Shown here one piece after another: positions 21,170 to 30,769 of a stretch of 64,000 nucleotides of DNA (positions within the stretch are counted from its first letter, which is position 1; each line of letters starts with the position of its first letter). Both the position numbers and the translations under genes were made by a program. The stretch spans positions 4,788,001-4,852,000 of the forward strand of contig CP034537.1 of assembly GCA_004000515.1 (NCBI GenBank). Reading direction: 5' to 3'. The DNA is from Pseudomonas poae (lineage in GTDB: Bacteria > Pseudomonadota > Gammaproteobacteria > Pseudomonadales > Pseudomonadaceae). Under the pieces are notes generated by a model. The model worked only from the letters and a program-made list of their open reading frames with translations. It was not told where the DNA came from and did no database searches.

Positions 21170-22529
21170 TTAGGTTTTATTGGCCGATCCTGGCCACACT
21201 GGCCCTGAGTGGCTGCATCAACCTGGCGCCGGATTACCAGCAGCCCGAGGCCCCGTACCGACCGAATGGCAGGCAACGGTCAGTGGTGACGTCGCGGCGG
21301 ATATCCAGTGGCAGCAGTTCTTCACGGACAGCCGCCTGGCCAAACTGCAAACCCTGGCCCTGGCGAACAACCGCGACCTGCGCCTGGCCAGCCTGAACAT
21401 CGAGAAAGCCCAGGCCCAATACCGCATCCAGCGCGCGGCGGCGTTTCCAACGATTGATGCGGGTGTCAGCGGCACCCATGCGCGTACCGCCAGCAGCGGC
21501 ACCACGCACGACTACACTGCGCAGCTGGGGTTGAGCAGTTACGAAGTGGACGTGTTTGGTCGCGTGCAGAACCTGCAGGACGAGGCGCTGGAAGCCTACC
21601 TTGCACTGACCGAAACCCGGCGCAGCACGCAAATCAGCCTGGTGGCCGAGGTGGGCACCGCCTGGCTGACCCTGGCCGCTGACAACGAGCGCCTGCAATT
21701 GGCCGAGGACACCCTGGCCAGCCAGCAGGCCACCTACGAACTGACCCAGCGCAGCCATGCACTGGGCGGTTCAGCGGCGCTGGCCGTTGCCCAGGCGCAA
21801 ACCACCGTGGAATCGGCACGGGGCGACGTAGCGGAGTACCAGAGCCAGATCCTCCAGGACCGTAACGCCTTGCGCCTGTTGGTGGGCAGTGACGTTCCCG
21901 ACGCCTTGTTGCCAGGCAGCCACCTGCAATCGGCGGCTGCGCTGGTGCAAGTCCCGGCTGAGTTGCCGTCGAGCCTGCTGCAGCGACGTCCCGACGTGCT
22001 GGCGGCGGAACACAGCCTCAAGTCGGCCAATATCGATATCGGCGCGGCCCGTGCGGCGTTCTTTCCCAGCATCAGCTTGACGGCGAACGCCGGTTCGGCG
22101 AGTTCTGCGTTGTCCAGTCTGTTCAAGGCCGGTAGCGGTGCATGGACCTTTGCGCCAAGCATCAGCGTGCCGTTCTTCGACGCCGGCAGTAACCGCGCCA
22201 CGCTGGATGCGGCCAAGGTGGAGAAGGAAATCCAGGTGCAGACCTATCAGCAGACCCTGCAGACCGCATTCAAGGAAGTGGCGGATGCCTTGGCCGTACG
22301 CAGCACCCTGGAACAGCGACTGGCTGCGCAGCAAGCGTTGACCGACGCCAGTCAAAAGAGCTTCGAGCTGTCTGATGCGCTCTATCGCGCCGGTTCGCAG
22401 AGCTATCTTGAAGCCCTGGATTCGCAACGCTCGTTGTACAGCGCCGAGCAGGACCTGATCACTCTGCGCCTGGCGGAGCAGAGTAACCGGGTAACCCTGT
22501 ACAAAGTGATGGGCGGCGGCTGGCAATAA
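21166..22529 (+). CDS. Outer-membrane efflux factor, OprM/TolC-type lipoprotein (frameshifted)
   Basis: An outer-membrane channel lipoprotein of the NodT/OprM group, 454 residues after one correction. Signal with lipobox [19 protein letters not shown] near the N-terminus, and the duplicated coiled-coil hairpins of the family (about 60-230 and 255-440, with [16 protein letters not shown] between). One base is missing in CCCC 21251-21254; the continuing frame reads [12 protein letters not shown]. The start codon overlaps the pump stop (ATGA), so translation is coupled. It completes the tripartite pump. Confidence 0.9.
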
Positions 22530-22547
22530 CTGAGGCGCCGCCATCCA

Positions 22548-22643
22548 AATGTGGGAGCTGGCTTGCCTGCGATAGCGGTGGGTCAGCTAGCACTTGTGTT
22601 GCCTGGCACACCGCTATCGCAGGCAAGCCAGCTCCCACATTTT
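22548..22643. repeat. REP inverted pair (BIME-like)
   Basis: Two near-perfect inverted arms of about 33 bp. The first starts AAATGTGGGAGCTGGCTTGC and the second is its reverse complement, separated by about 28 bp. It lies between the 3' ends of convergent operons (RND pump and dipeptidase) and can fold into a strong hairpin in either transcript. Confidence 0.9.
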
Positions 22644-22653
22644 CAATCTGTGT

Positions 22654-23854
22654 TTACAAAGCTGCGGACTGTGCGGCCTGGAGCACTCTGAGCAAGTTTC
22701 CGCTCCAGATATTCCCCACCTGCTGCTCGGTGTACCCAGCATCCAACAACCGTTGTGTAATCACCGGCAATTGGCTCACATCCTCCAGGTCGCTAAGGCC
22801 ACCTCCGCCATCCCAGTCCGCCCCGATCCCCACATGCTCCGGCCCGGCCACGTCCAGCAGGTGCAGCAAATGCTTCATGAACACATCTAGGTCCGCTTTC
22901 GGTTGGACGAAGCGCTCGTTGATCGTGTCGCGCTCCTGGTACAGGTCCTTGACCTGCTCCGGGCTCAGCGCGGCCAGGTTGTGGAAAACGCGCACCCAGG
23001 GCGGCCATGGCTTTGTTGCGCTCCGGGTTTTGCTTGAGCGGAATCAGGTAGTCGCTGTAGGCGTTGACCTGGATCACGCCGCCCTTGGCCGCCAATTGGC
23101 GTACGCGATTGTCGTCCAGGTTGCGCGGGTGTGGGTTGACCGCACGGCTGCTGGAGTGGGACGCAATGATCGGTGCGGTGGACAACGCCAGCATCTGGTC
23201 GAACACCGCGTCGCTGGCGTGGGACACATCCAGCAGGATGCCCAGGCGGTTGGCCCGTTGCACCAGGTCACGGCCCTTGGGGCTCAGGCCTTTCCATTCC
23301 GGCAGGGCGGTGGCGGAATCCGCCAGGTCGTTGTTCATGAAGTGCACCAGGCCGAGCATGCGCAACCCTTGGCGGTAGTAGGTGTTCAGCAGTTCCGGGT
23401 CGGAACTCAGCGGGTCAGCGTTTTCCATGCTGATAAACACCACGCGCTTGCCCTGGGCTGCGATGCGCCGGCCATCGTCGGCGGTAAGGGCGAGGGCGAA
23501 GCTGTCTGGGTTGCGGTCGATCACATCACGGATGCGCGTGAGCGTGGCCAACCCATAAGCGCTGGCGTACGCGCGGCCTTCTTCGGTACGCGGGCCTTGT
23601 GGGGTATAGACCGCGAAGAAGCCGCCATCCAGGCCGCCTTCGCGCATACGCGGCAGGTCGACCTGGCTACCGTCCTGGCGATAGTCGTGGCGCTCGATAA
23701 TGTTCCAGCCGGGTCGGGTCAACGTGAGCGGTGTGTCGAGGTGGCTGTCCAGTACCAACAGGCGTTGGTGCAAGGCCAGGGTGTTCGGGCTGACGGTGGT
23801 TTGGGCGTTGGCCAGCAGTGGCAGCAGGGCGAGTAACAGCAGGCGCTTGGTCAT
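22654..23854 (-). CDS. Membrane (renal-type) dipeptidase, M19 family, exported (frameshifted)
   Basis: A 399-residue zinc dipeptidase after removing one extra base (AAAA 22985-22988). Signal peptide MTKRLLLLALLPLLANA, then the M19 metal motif DSHLDTP (about 36-42), LDVSHAS, IIASHSSSRAV and IGADWDGGGG. Family members cleave dipeptides, including cysteinylglycine and its S-conjugates, outside the cytoplasm. It begins 2 bp after the TonB receptor stop and is the last gene of a long leftward cluster with sulfur-related enzymes. That fits periplasmic trimming of a glutathione- or cysteinylglycine-type compound, though this substrate is inferred. Confidence 0.88.
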
Positions 23855-23856
23855 GT

Positions 23857-26145
23857 TCAGAACTCCATGCTCAAGGTGCTTTGGAAGGTGCGCGGCGAGC
23901 CCGGACGGAACACGGCGGGACCGCTGGTGCTGGTGAGGATGTAGCCCAGGTAGTCCTTGTCAAAGAGGTTGTCGATGTTGAAGCGCAGCTTCACGTTTTT
24001 CAGCGGACCGTAATGCAGTTGCTCGCCACCCAGGTCCAGGTAGGCGTTGTACAGGGTGTAGCCGGGCACCGATTCGCTGTTGGTGAAGTTGCTGTAGCGC
24101 TCGCCGATGTAGCGTGCCGAAAAATTCAGCAGCGCCCACGGCGCCAGCTCATAGGTGACCCCGGCCTGGGCCAGCCAGCGCGGGCTGTCGGGCACGTCGT
24201 TGTCGCGGATCGACAGGCCGGCGGCATCGTTCTGGAACGTGGACTTGTTATAGGTCAAGTTGCCGTTAAGCACGATCTTGTCTGCTAGCACCGGCGGCTT
24301 CCACTGCCCGCTCAACTCGGTGCCATAGGCCTGCACCTTGCCGACGTTCTGGTAGTAGGTTTCCACTTGGCTGCTGCCCGGCACCGGTGAGGCGAAGGCT
24401 TGCAGGCGGTTGTCGAAATCGGTGCGGTACAGCGCCCACGAGGCGTTGAAGGTGGGGCGATTGATGCGGTAGCCCACCTCGTAGTTCTTCGCCCGTTCGG
24501 CATCCGGTGGCGGTGCGCTGGGGCTGGCGGCGCGGAAGATATCGTCGGCGCCACGGGGCAGGGCCATATTCTCCGAGTAGGACGCAAACACTTGGGTGTC
24601 GTCGGTCAGGTTGTAGACCAGCCCGGCCTGAGGTAGGAACGCGTCGTTCCACTGGGTGCTGATGCGCGGCTCGCGGTTGTTGATGTAGTCGCCCGCGTTG
24701 CGGTAACCCTCGATACGGTACTTGAGGTTCAGGCTCTTGAACCCGAACTGCAGGCGCAGGCGGTCATCGAGCAGGGTCCAGGTGTCCTTGAGGTGGTATT
24801 GCAGCGAATTGCGCGTGGAGCTGAAATCCCCTTGCAGGTGCACCGGCTCGTTGAACAACGGCGTGCCGTCCGGGCTGCCATCGGTGAGGTTGTAGCGTCC
24901 TTGCTGGCGGTTGAACACATCGGTCTCGGCCCACAGGCCGGTGTCGATCTGGTGCTGGCCGATGTCCCATTGCAGCCCGGTACGCCCGCCAAAACGATGG
25001 CCGCTGAGGGATGACAGCCCGTATTGCACGCCCTTGGGCGCGAACAATCCATCCACGTTGCCCTCGGCGTTGTGCAGCGCCAGCGAGGTGGCGTACGCCT
25101 CGGGAGATACACCAAAGCCTTTCTTGGCCTCGTAGTACAGGGTGGTGTAGTTGAGCAGGTCCGGACGGATTTCGAATTGGCCGCCCAGGCTGTAAAGAGT
25201 GTCGCGCCGCTGGTTCACCGCCTGTTTGTAGTACTGGTTGTAGTTGGTGTTGCTGTAGCGCACGCCGGGCACGGTTTCGGGCAGGTCCGGCAGGCTGCCA
25301 AGGTAGGCGAAGTAACGGCCCGAACGGCCAAATGGGTCATTGGCGGTGCCCTCGTACTGGGCGATGCTGACGTAGGGCGAGTCGTAGTCATAGAACGAGT
25401 TGTGCACTGCGCGCAGCCACACCTCATCGCGATCGCCGAAGCGGTAGCGCACCTTGGCTTCCAGGTGCTCGCGGTCGATGGTGCCGGGGCCGCGCCACAG
25501 GTCGCCATCGATTTTCGAACGGCTGAAATACGCCGACAGGCCCTGGTACTCGCCACTTTGCAGCTTGACGAAACTGCGCCGCAGGCTGTCGCTGCCCAGT
25601 GTGTAGGACAGGCTCACGCCGGGCTCCACCGTGGGGTTGCTGGTTTGGTAATCCACGTACGGGCCCAACGATGCATAACCCGATTGCGACACATCGCCGG
25701 CCCCCGTTGAGGCGGTGACACGCTCGGTGTTTTCGTTGTCGACATAGCGATAGATCGGGCTGCCGCCGAACTGGTCGGTGCGGCCCAACGGCACACCGTC
25801 GATGGAAAACCCGATCTGTTGCAGGTTGAACGCGCGCACAAACACCGAGTTGCCGAACTCGTACAAGCCCAACGCATCGTTGACCTGTACGTTGAAGCCC
25901 GGCAGCGCTTCGAGCATTTTCAACCCTGACGTGCCGGCCGGGGCCGATTGCAGTGCCTGGTGCGAGATCGCCAGGGTATTGCTGATCTTGTCTTCGCCGA
26001 TGGCGGCGCTGGCTTCTGTCACGCGAGCGCCGACCACTTCGACTTTGCTCAGTTGCGGTTCGGTGGAACTGGCGGGCTGTGCCGCCCAACTTGAATCGGC
26101 CACCAGCAAGCTGGCGAGCAGGGTCTTGCGGTACTGAGCAATCAT
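23857..26145 (-). CDS. TonB-dependent outer-membrane receptor
   Basis: A 762-residue receptor with a signal peptide (cleavage about residue 21, SSWA-AQ), a TonB-box-like segment (VEVVGARV, about 34-41), a plug domain to about residue 165 (including SVFVRAFNLQQIGFSIDGVP) and a 22-strand type barrel ending in the usual aromatic residue (STLSMEF). No STN signalling domain is present. It is followed directly by the dipeptidase gene and preceded by the desulfinase-like gene, so it probably imports the compound handled by the cluster rather than a siderophore. No frameshift. Confidence 0.9.
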   Translation of the reverse strand: MIAQYRKTLLASLLVADSSWAAQPASSTEPQLSKVEVVGARVTEASAAIGEDKISNTLAISHQALQSAPAGTSGLKMLEALPGFNVQVNDALGLYEFGNSVFVRAFNLQQIGFSIDGVPLGRTDQFGGSPIYRYVDNENTERVTASTGAGDVSQSGYASLGPYVDYQTSNPTVEPGVSLSYTLGSDSLRRSFVKLQSGEYQGLSAYFSRSKIDGDLWRGPGTIDREHLEAKVRYRFGDRDEVWLRAVHNSFYDYDSPYVSIAQYEGTANDPFGRSGRYFAYLGSLPDLPETVPGVRYSNTNYNQYYKQAVNQRRDTLYSLGGQFEIRPDLLNYTTLYYEAKKGFGVSPEAYATSLALHNAEGNVDGLFAPKGVQYGLSSLSGHRFGGRTGLQWDIGQHQIDTGLWAETDVFNRQQGRYNLTDGSPDGTPLFNEPVHLQGDFSSTRNSLQYHLKDTWTLLDDRLRLQFGFKSLNLKYRIEGYRNAGDYINNREPRISTQWNDAFLPQAGLVYNLTDDTQVFASYSENMALPRGADDIFRAASPSAPPPDAERAKNYEVGYRINRPTFNASWALYRTDFDNRLQAFASPVPGSSQVETYYQNVGKVQAYGTELSGQWKPPVLADKIVLNGNLTYNKSTFQNDAAGLSIRDNDVPDSPRWLAQAGVTYELAPWALLNFSARYIGERYSNFTNSESVPGYTLYNAYLDLGGEQLHYGPLKNVKLRFNIDNLFDKDYLGYILTSTSGPAVFRPGSPRTFQSTLSMEF

Positions 26146-26170
26146 TGTCTGTCCTTGGCAAAGTGTGGCG

Positions 26171-27205
26171 TCAGAGCCCGGCGTGGGCTCTGGCGAGAAA
26201 ATCGGGTTGGGCCCATTCGTGCACGCTGAAATCGTTCTGCAGGAAGCCGCGCTGCACCAGGAAGTCCTTCTTCAACTCCAGGGCCGCAAGGTTCTGCGGG
26301 CCCAGTTGCGGCACAAAATCCAGCTCGGCGATGGCGCTGCGGATAAACGCGGCATCCGGCAAGAAGGTGACCCGGGTGAAGAGTTCGGCCGCCGCGTCAC
26401 GGTGGCTGTTGATCCAGCGTCCGGCACGGATGGCGGCGCGCAGGAAGGCCACCACCACGTCCGGGTGTTCTTCGGCGAAGGCGCGGTTGACCGTGGTGGC
26501 GTAGGGGCCGTTGTGGTTCTTGAGGGTCCAGTCCGGGTAGCGTTCCAGGTCTTCGATCACGGTGAATTCACCGCTGGCGAGCAGTGCGGGTACATGCCCG
26601 GCGGCGATATGCACCGCGTCCACACGGCCTTCGGCCAGGGCGCGCACCTCATGCCCCGGCTTGCCGTGCAGGCCATGCAGCTGCGACCAGAACGCCGAAG
26701 GCCGCACCGCAGGTTGCAAGGCGTGGGGGTCGCCTTCGTCCTCAAGCTCGATCAACCGCACTTGCGACGGCTCAAGCCCCGCCAGTTGCAGCGCGTTGAA
26801 CAACCCGTGTTCGGCCAGGGCCTTGAGCACATCCACCCGCGCCTTGTTGCGGCTCACCGGCACGCCAATGCGCTTGCCGAACAAGTCCGCGACCTGGCGG
26901 ATGCGACCGTCGGCACGCACCAGTACCTGGCCGGCACGCTGGGTGGCGGTGGTGGCCACCAGCAGCGTATCGGCCTGGTCGGCACGGGCCCACAACGCCG
27001 GTACTGCACCGCCGTCGCGGACCAGGCGTGATTCGCCGTGGGTGAAGTGGGGCAGCCAGCCTTGGTTGTCGGGCAGCGAGCGCAGGTAGATCGCTTCGGC
27101 GCCGACGCGTTGGTATTCCTCATCCAGCCAGCCGAGTTCCACGGCGAGATTGGATGCGACCAGCAGCGGGCAAATGCTGTAGTGGGTGGGCAGGGCATGG
27201 CTCAT
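26171..27205 (-). CDS. DszB-like sulfinate desulfinase / NMT1-type ligand-binding homologue, no signal peptide
   Basis: A 344-residue protein with the periplasmic-binding fold used by alkanesulfonate/nitrate binding proteins, but with no signal peptide. From memory it aligns with Rhodococcus 2-hydroxybiphenyl-2-sulfinate desulfinase DszB: Cys12 in YSICPLL (DszB SNCP, Cys27), His53 in PHFTHGES and Arg63 exactly ten residues later in RDGG (DszB His60/Arg70), and a C-terminus FLVQRGFLQ...EWAQPDFL like that of DszB. The start overlaps the C-S lyase stop (ATGA). A cytoplasmic enzyme acting on an organosulfur substrate is likelier than a transporter binding protein, but the reaction is unproven. 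Confidence 0.65.
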   Translation of the reverse strand: MSHALPTHYSICPLLVASNLAVELGWLDEEYQRVGAEAIYLRSLPDNQGWLPHFTHGESRLVRDGGAVPALWARADQADTLLVATTATQRAGQVLVRADGRIRQVADLFGKRIGVPVSRNKARVDVLKALAEHGLFNALQLAGLEPSQVRLIELEDEGDPHALQPAVRPSAFWSQLHGLHGKPGHEVRALAEGRVDAVHIAAGHVPALLASGEFTVIEDLERYPDWTLKNHNGPYATTVNRAFAEEHPDVVVAFLRAAIRAGRWINSHRDAAAELFTRVTFLPDAAFIRSAIAELDFVPQLGPQNLAALELKKDFLVQRGFLQNDFSVHEWAQPDFLARAHAGL

Positions 27206-28403
27206 GGCAGACTCCGTGACGATGGTTGGGTGACACTCAGGTGTTCCAGGGCTTGTTGCAGGTCGGCGATCAAGTCCTCGACCGCCTCAAGGCCCACATG
27301 CAGGCGCAGCAACACGCCGGGGGCGATCTGTGCCGAGGGATGGCGTTGCTGTGTGCGAATCAGGCTTTCGAAACCGCCCCAACTGGCGCCCATGGCAAAC
27401 AGGCGCAGGCTTTCGAGGAAGGTGTTGATCAGTGGCTCGGGGGCGGGCTTGAGCACTACGCCGAACAAGCCGGTGGAACCGAGAAAATCGCGTTGGAAGA
27501 TCGCGTGCCCCGAGGCTCCAGGCAGCGCGGGATGCAGCACCTGGGCGACTTCCGGGCGCTGTTGCAACCAGCGCGCAACGGTCAACGCGCTGCTTTGGTG
27601 CTGGCGCAAACGCACGCCGAGGGTACGCAGGCCGCGCAGGCCGAGATAGGCGTCATCGGCACTGGCGATGTAGCCCAATTGGCGCACGGTTTCGCGCACA
27701 CCGGCGTACAACGGCTCAGTGGTCACGATCACGCCAAGCATGGCGTCGCTGTGGCCCACCAGGTATTTGGTGGCGGCGTGGATCGAGATGTCCACGCCGT
27801 GTTCGAACGCCTTGAAAAACAGCGGCGTGGCCCAGGTGTTGTCCAGCATCAGCAGCGCACCGTGGGCGTGGGCAGCACGGGCGAGGGCGGGAATGTCCTG
27901 CACTTCAAACGTGCTGGAACCGGGGGCTTCGGCGTACACCAGGCGGGTATTGGGTTGGATCAACCCGGCGATGTCCTCGCCCAGCATCGGCGCAAAATAT
28001 GTGGCCTGGATGCCGTAGCGCGGCAGGATCTGGTCGAACACCTGGCGCGCATGCCAGTAGCAATTGTCGGTCACCAGGATATGGTCGCCGGCCCGTGCCA
28101 CCGCCAACACCGCGCCGACAATCGACGCCAGCCCGCTGGGCATGATCAGCCCCGAAAACCACCCTCCAACTGCGCTACCGCGTCTTCGAACGCGGCGGTG
28201 GTGGGGTTGCCGTTGCGCCCGTAGATATGGCCGCGGTAATGCGGGTCATCGGCGTTGTGCAGGTGGTTTGGCAAGGTGCTGGTGTCGGGCCAGATAAAGG
28301 TGGAGCTGCGATAAACCGGGGTGTTCACGCTGCCTTCGTGGCTGGCGGGATCGCGTCCCAGGTGGGTCAGAAGAGTGTCGTCACGCATGCGTTGGGTGCT
28401 CAT
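27202..28403 (-). CDS. PLP-dependent C-S beta-lyase, MetC/cystathionine-lyase family (frameshifted)
   Basis: A Cys/Met-metabolism PLP enzyme of 400 residues after correction. Features: TPVYRSSTF, RGHIYGRNGNPT near the N-terminus, LMLDNTWATPLFF, and the PLP lysine in ISIHAATKYLVGHSDAMLG, the cystathionine beta-lyase signature. A missing base in CCCC 28150-28153 splits it after GGFRG; the continuing frame reads LIMPSGLAS. The start codon overlaps the upstream permease stop and its own stop overlaps the DszB-like start, so all three are translationally coupled. Its cluster role could be cleavage of cysteine S-conjugates rather than methionine biosynthesis. Confidence 0.87.
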
Positions 28404-29070
28404 GAGCGCTCCAGCCGTTTGGCCAGGCGGGAGAGGGGTAGATGTAAAGAAAGAACGCGATGAAGACCAAGCCGTAGGCAGGCAACAGCAGGTCGCTGCG
28501 CAGTTGGGTGGAGAGGTGCGATTGCACGGTGGTCATCAGCTCTTCCACCCCCAGCAGATTGGCCAGGGAAGTGGACATGGTCACCGCGCAATACAGGTTC
28601 ACCCACGGCGCGACCAGGCTCGGCAGGGTCTGCGGGATGATCACGTAGCGCAGCGCCTGGCCGTGGCTCAACCCCAAGGCGTGGGCGGCTTGCCACTGGC
28701 CTCTGGGCACCGCACGCACAGCGCCGCGCACGATCTCCGAGACATAGCCGATGGCGGGCAACGCAAGTCCGAGGGCGACCTTGAGCCAGTCCGGCAACTG
28801 CCACCAACGCCCGGCCCAATGCACTTCATAGGGCAACAGGTAGGCCACGTAGAACATCACCACCAGCCACGGCAGGTTGCGCAGTAGACGGCTCAGGTAG
28901 CCGGCGCTGCGGCGCAGGTTTGGCTGGGCGCTGACCTGCAAGCTGCCGAGCAACACACCGGCCAGCGTCGCCACCAGCATCGCCGTGACGCCCATCAAGA
29001 TATTCAGGCCAAAGCCTTGCAACAGCGCCGGCGCCCACTGCCACAGCAACAGCAACGGTTCAGGCAGCAT
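28400..29070 (-). CDS. Polar amino acid ABC transporter permease (frameshifted near C-terminus)
   Basis: A 223-residue inner-membrane permease of the His/Glu/Gln (HisM/GlnP) family with about five membrane segments and the EAA-like loop (YVSEIVRGAVRAVPRGQWQA). One base is missing in the run at 28435-28438; the corrected end reads LSRLAKRLERS and its TGA overlaps the lyase ATG. It overlaps the preceding permease gene by 11 bp. It pairs with that permease and the binding protein to form a cystine/amino-acid-type importer, but no ATPase gene is present in the cluster. Confidence 0.88.
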
Positions 29071-29797
29071 CGGGCAACTCCTGGCCGGGCAAGCGCAGGC
29101 GCGCTTCCAGGCGGCGCAGCAGCCAACTGCTGACGCCGATCAACAGCAGCCAGACCACCAGCAGCACCTGCATCATCTCGGCGACGTTAAAGTTGTCGGA
29201 CCAGATCCGGTTGCTCGCATAGAGCAGTTCCGGTACCGCAATTGCGTAGGCAATCGAGGTGGACTTGATGGTCTGCACCACCGTATTGCCCATCGCCGGC
29301 AGGCTGTTGCGCAGGGCCAGCGGCAGCACGATATGCACTAACACCGTACGGCCCTGCAGCCCGAGGGCGGCCGCCGCTTGCAGCGTGGAGTGCGGGACGG
29401 CGTCGATCCCGGCGCGCAGGTTCTGCGCCTGGAACGCGCCGTTGTGCAGGCCGATAACGATGATCGCCCATTGCGTGCCATTGAGCAGGCGCACGCCGTC
29501 CACCAAAGGCAGTAGCGCACCGACGCCGAAGTAGAAAAAGAACAGCTGTACCAGCAGTGGCGTATTGCGAAACAACGCGACGTAAGCGCTGCTGATGCCG
29601 CGCCACAGCGGGCGACGCGCACCCAGGCCGGCCGCGCCAAATACCCCGAGGATCAGCGACAGCCCAATGCTTGCCACCGACAACCCCAAGGTCAGGCCCA
29701 GGCCCAGCAGGAAGCGCTGACGGTCCATCGGGTCCCACACAATGCTCAGCAGCACGCCATGCTGCTCCAGCCACAGACGCAGACTGATCTCACTCAT
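29060..29797 (-). CDS. Polar amino acid ABC transporter permease
   Basis: A 245-residue permease of the HisQ/GlnP family. RNTPLLVQLFFFYFG is the hallmark motif, and the EAA loop is AQNLRAGIDAVPHSTLQAAA. ATG 29797 gives the family-typical N-terminus; the frame extends 12 codons further upstream without support. It overlaps the binding-protein gene by 8 bp and the next permease by 11 bp. It forms the heterodimeric channel with that permease. Substrate is likely an amino acid or a cysteine conjugate, judged from the cluster. Confidence 0.9.
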   Translation of the reverse strand: MSEISLRLWLEQHGVLLSIVWDPMDRQRFLLGLGLTLGLSVASIGLSLILGVFGAAGLGARRPLWRGISSAYVALFRNTPLLVQLFFFYFGVGALLPLVDGVRLLNGTQWAIIVIGLHNGAFQAQNLRAGIDAVPHSTLQAAAALGLQGRTVLVHIVLPLALRNSLPAMGNTVVQTIKSTSIAYAIAVPELLYASNRIWSDNFNVAEMMQVLLVVWLLLIGVSSWLLRRLEARLRLPGQELPDAA

Positions 29798-30604
29798 GCC
29801 GTGCCTGCGAATGCTGCTGCGCCACCCAGGCATTTGGCGCCAGGCCGTAACGCTGTTCCAGTTGGATGATCAACCCGTTGGCGTGCCAGCCTTCGACAAT
29901 TTCCGACACCGCCGCCAGCAACTCAGGCTGCCCCTTGCGCAGCGCAATGCCCCACGGTGCCGGGTCTTGGCCTGGCAGCTTAACCTCGTAATCGGCCCAC
30001 TCGGGCTGGCGAGCAAGGGCGCTGTACAACGCATCGTCGCCCATCGCGCCCAGGCAGCGGCTGTCGGCCACGGCCTTGCGCACCTCGGCGGTACCGTTGA
30101 ACGAAGCGAACTGTACCCCGTAGCGGTTTTCGAATGGTCGCACCCACACACTGGTGGCGGGCGCGCAAAGGGTCTTGCCCCTCAGGCTCTCCCAATCGGG
30201 TACAGCCGTGGACTTAGGTGCGAAGACCGTGGCCGCCGAGCTGTAGAAACCGGGGCTGGCAAAATCCACTTCGCGGCGACGCGCGGGGGTGTCGAGCAAG
30301 GACGTGACCAGGACTTCGCAGCGGCCTTGGTCGAGGAACAGCAAGCGGTTCAGCGGATTGACCTGCACCAGAGACAGCTTCAGCGCCTGGCCGACACGGA
30401 CGGAGAGCTGCTGTTGCAAGTCGACGATCAAATCCATGATCAGGCCGGAGGGCTTGCCCTGGGCGTCCAGCGTTTTGAAGGGTGGGAATTCATCGCTGGT
30501 GCAAACGTTCAAGGTGCCGCGCGATTGCGCACGTTCCAGAAGGGGCTCCGCGAAAGCCGGGAGAGCGCTAAAGGCCAATAAAGCAACCAGCGCCAAGGAG
30601 GCAT
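29790..30604 (-). CDS. Periplasmic amino acid-binding protein of the ABC importer (frameshift in codon 2-3)
   Basis: An extracellular solute-binding protein (family 3), 271 residues after correction. The mature part starts EPLLERAQSRGTLNVCTSDEFPPF, residues typical of the family, and has VDFASPGFYSSA. The in-frame upstream sequence has no good start. ATG 30604 has AAGGA 7 bp upstream but is one base out of frame, and adding one base in the CC after it (30600-30601) yields the signal peptide SLALVALLAFSALPAFA. I therefore place the start at 30604 with a deletion error. The gene heads the transporter part of the cluster, downstream of a REP-containing gap. Confidence 0.8.
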
Positions 30605-30644
30605 GGATATGTCCTTGGGCTGATCCAACAGACGCTGCGGCTCG

Positions 30645-30755
30645 AATGCCGTCTTCGCGAGCAAGCCCGCTCCCACAAGTGGGCTGAGTTGTACCTGATG
30701 GAAGGTGGTTGATTGAGCGGGCGCCATCGCAGGCAAGCCAGCTCCCACAGGTGGA
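30645..30755. repeat. Two tandem REP elements inside the cluster
   Basis: Two REP copies in the same orientation (about 30652-30685 and 30721-30753), each containing GCAAGCC and GCTCCCACA cores. They fill the gap between the class II aldolase gene and the binding-protein gene and are the only such gap in the leftward cluster. They could attenuate or stabilise the transcript at this point. Confidence 0.8.
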
Positions 30756-30769
30756 TCGCGGAGCAGCCG

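Noticed and set aside
22548..22643. CRISPR array or mobile element
   Set aside because: The repeats are single inverted REP pairs with no regular spacers and no transposase or target-site duplications nearby. No insertion sequence, integrase or CRISPR array was found anywhere in the window.
30568..30769. C-terminal extension of the class II aldolase
   Set aside because: Encoded by REP DNA and absent from the family; explained by a frameshift.
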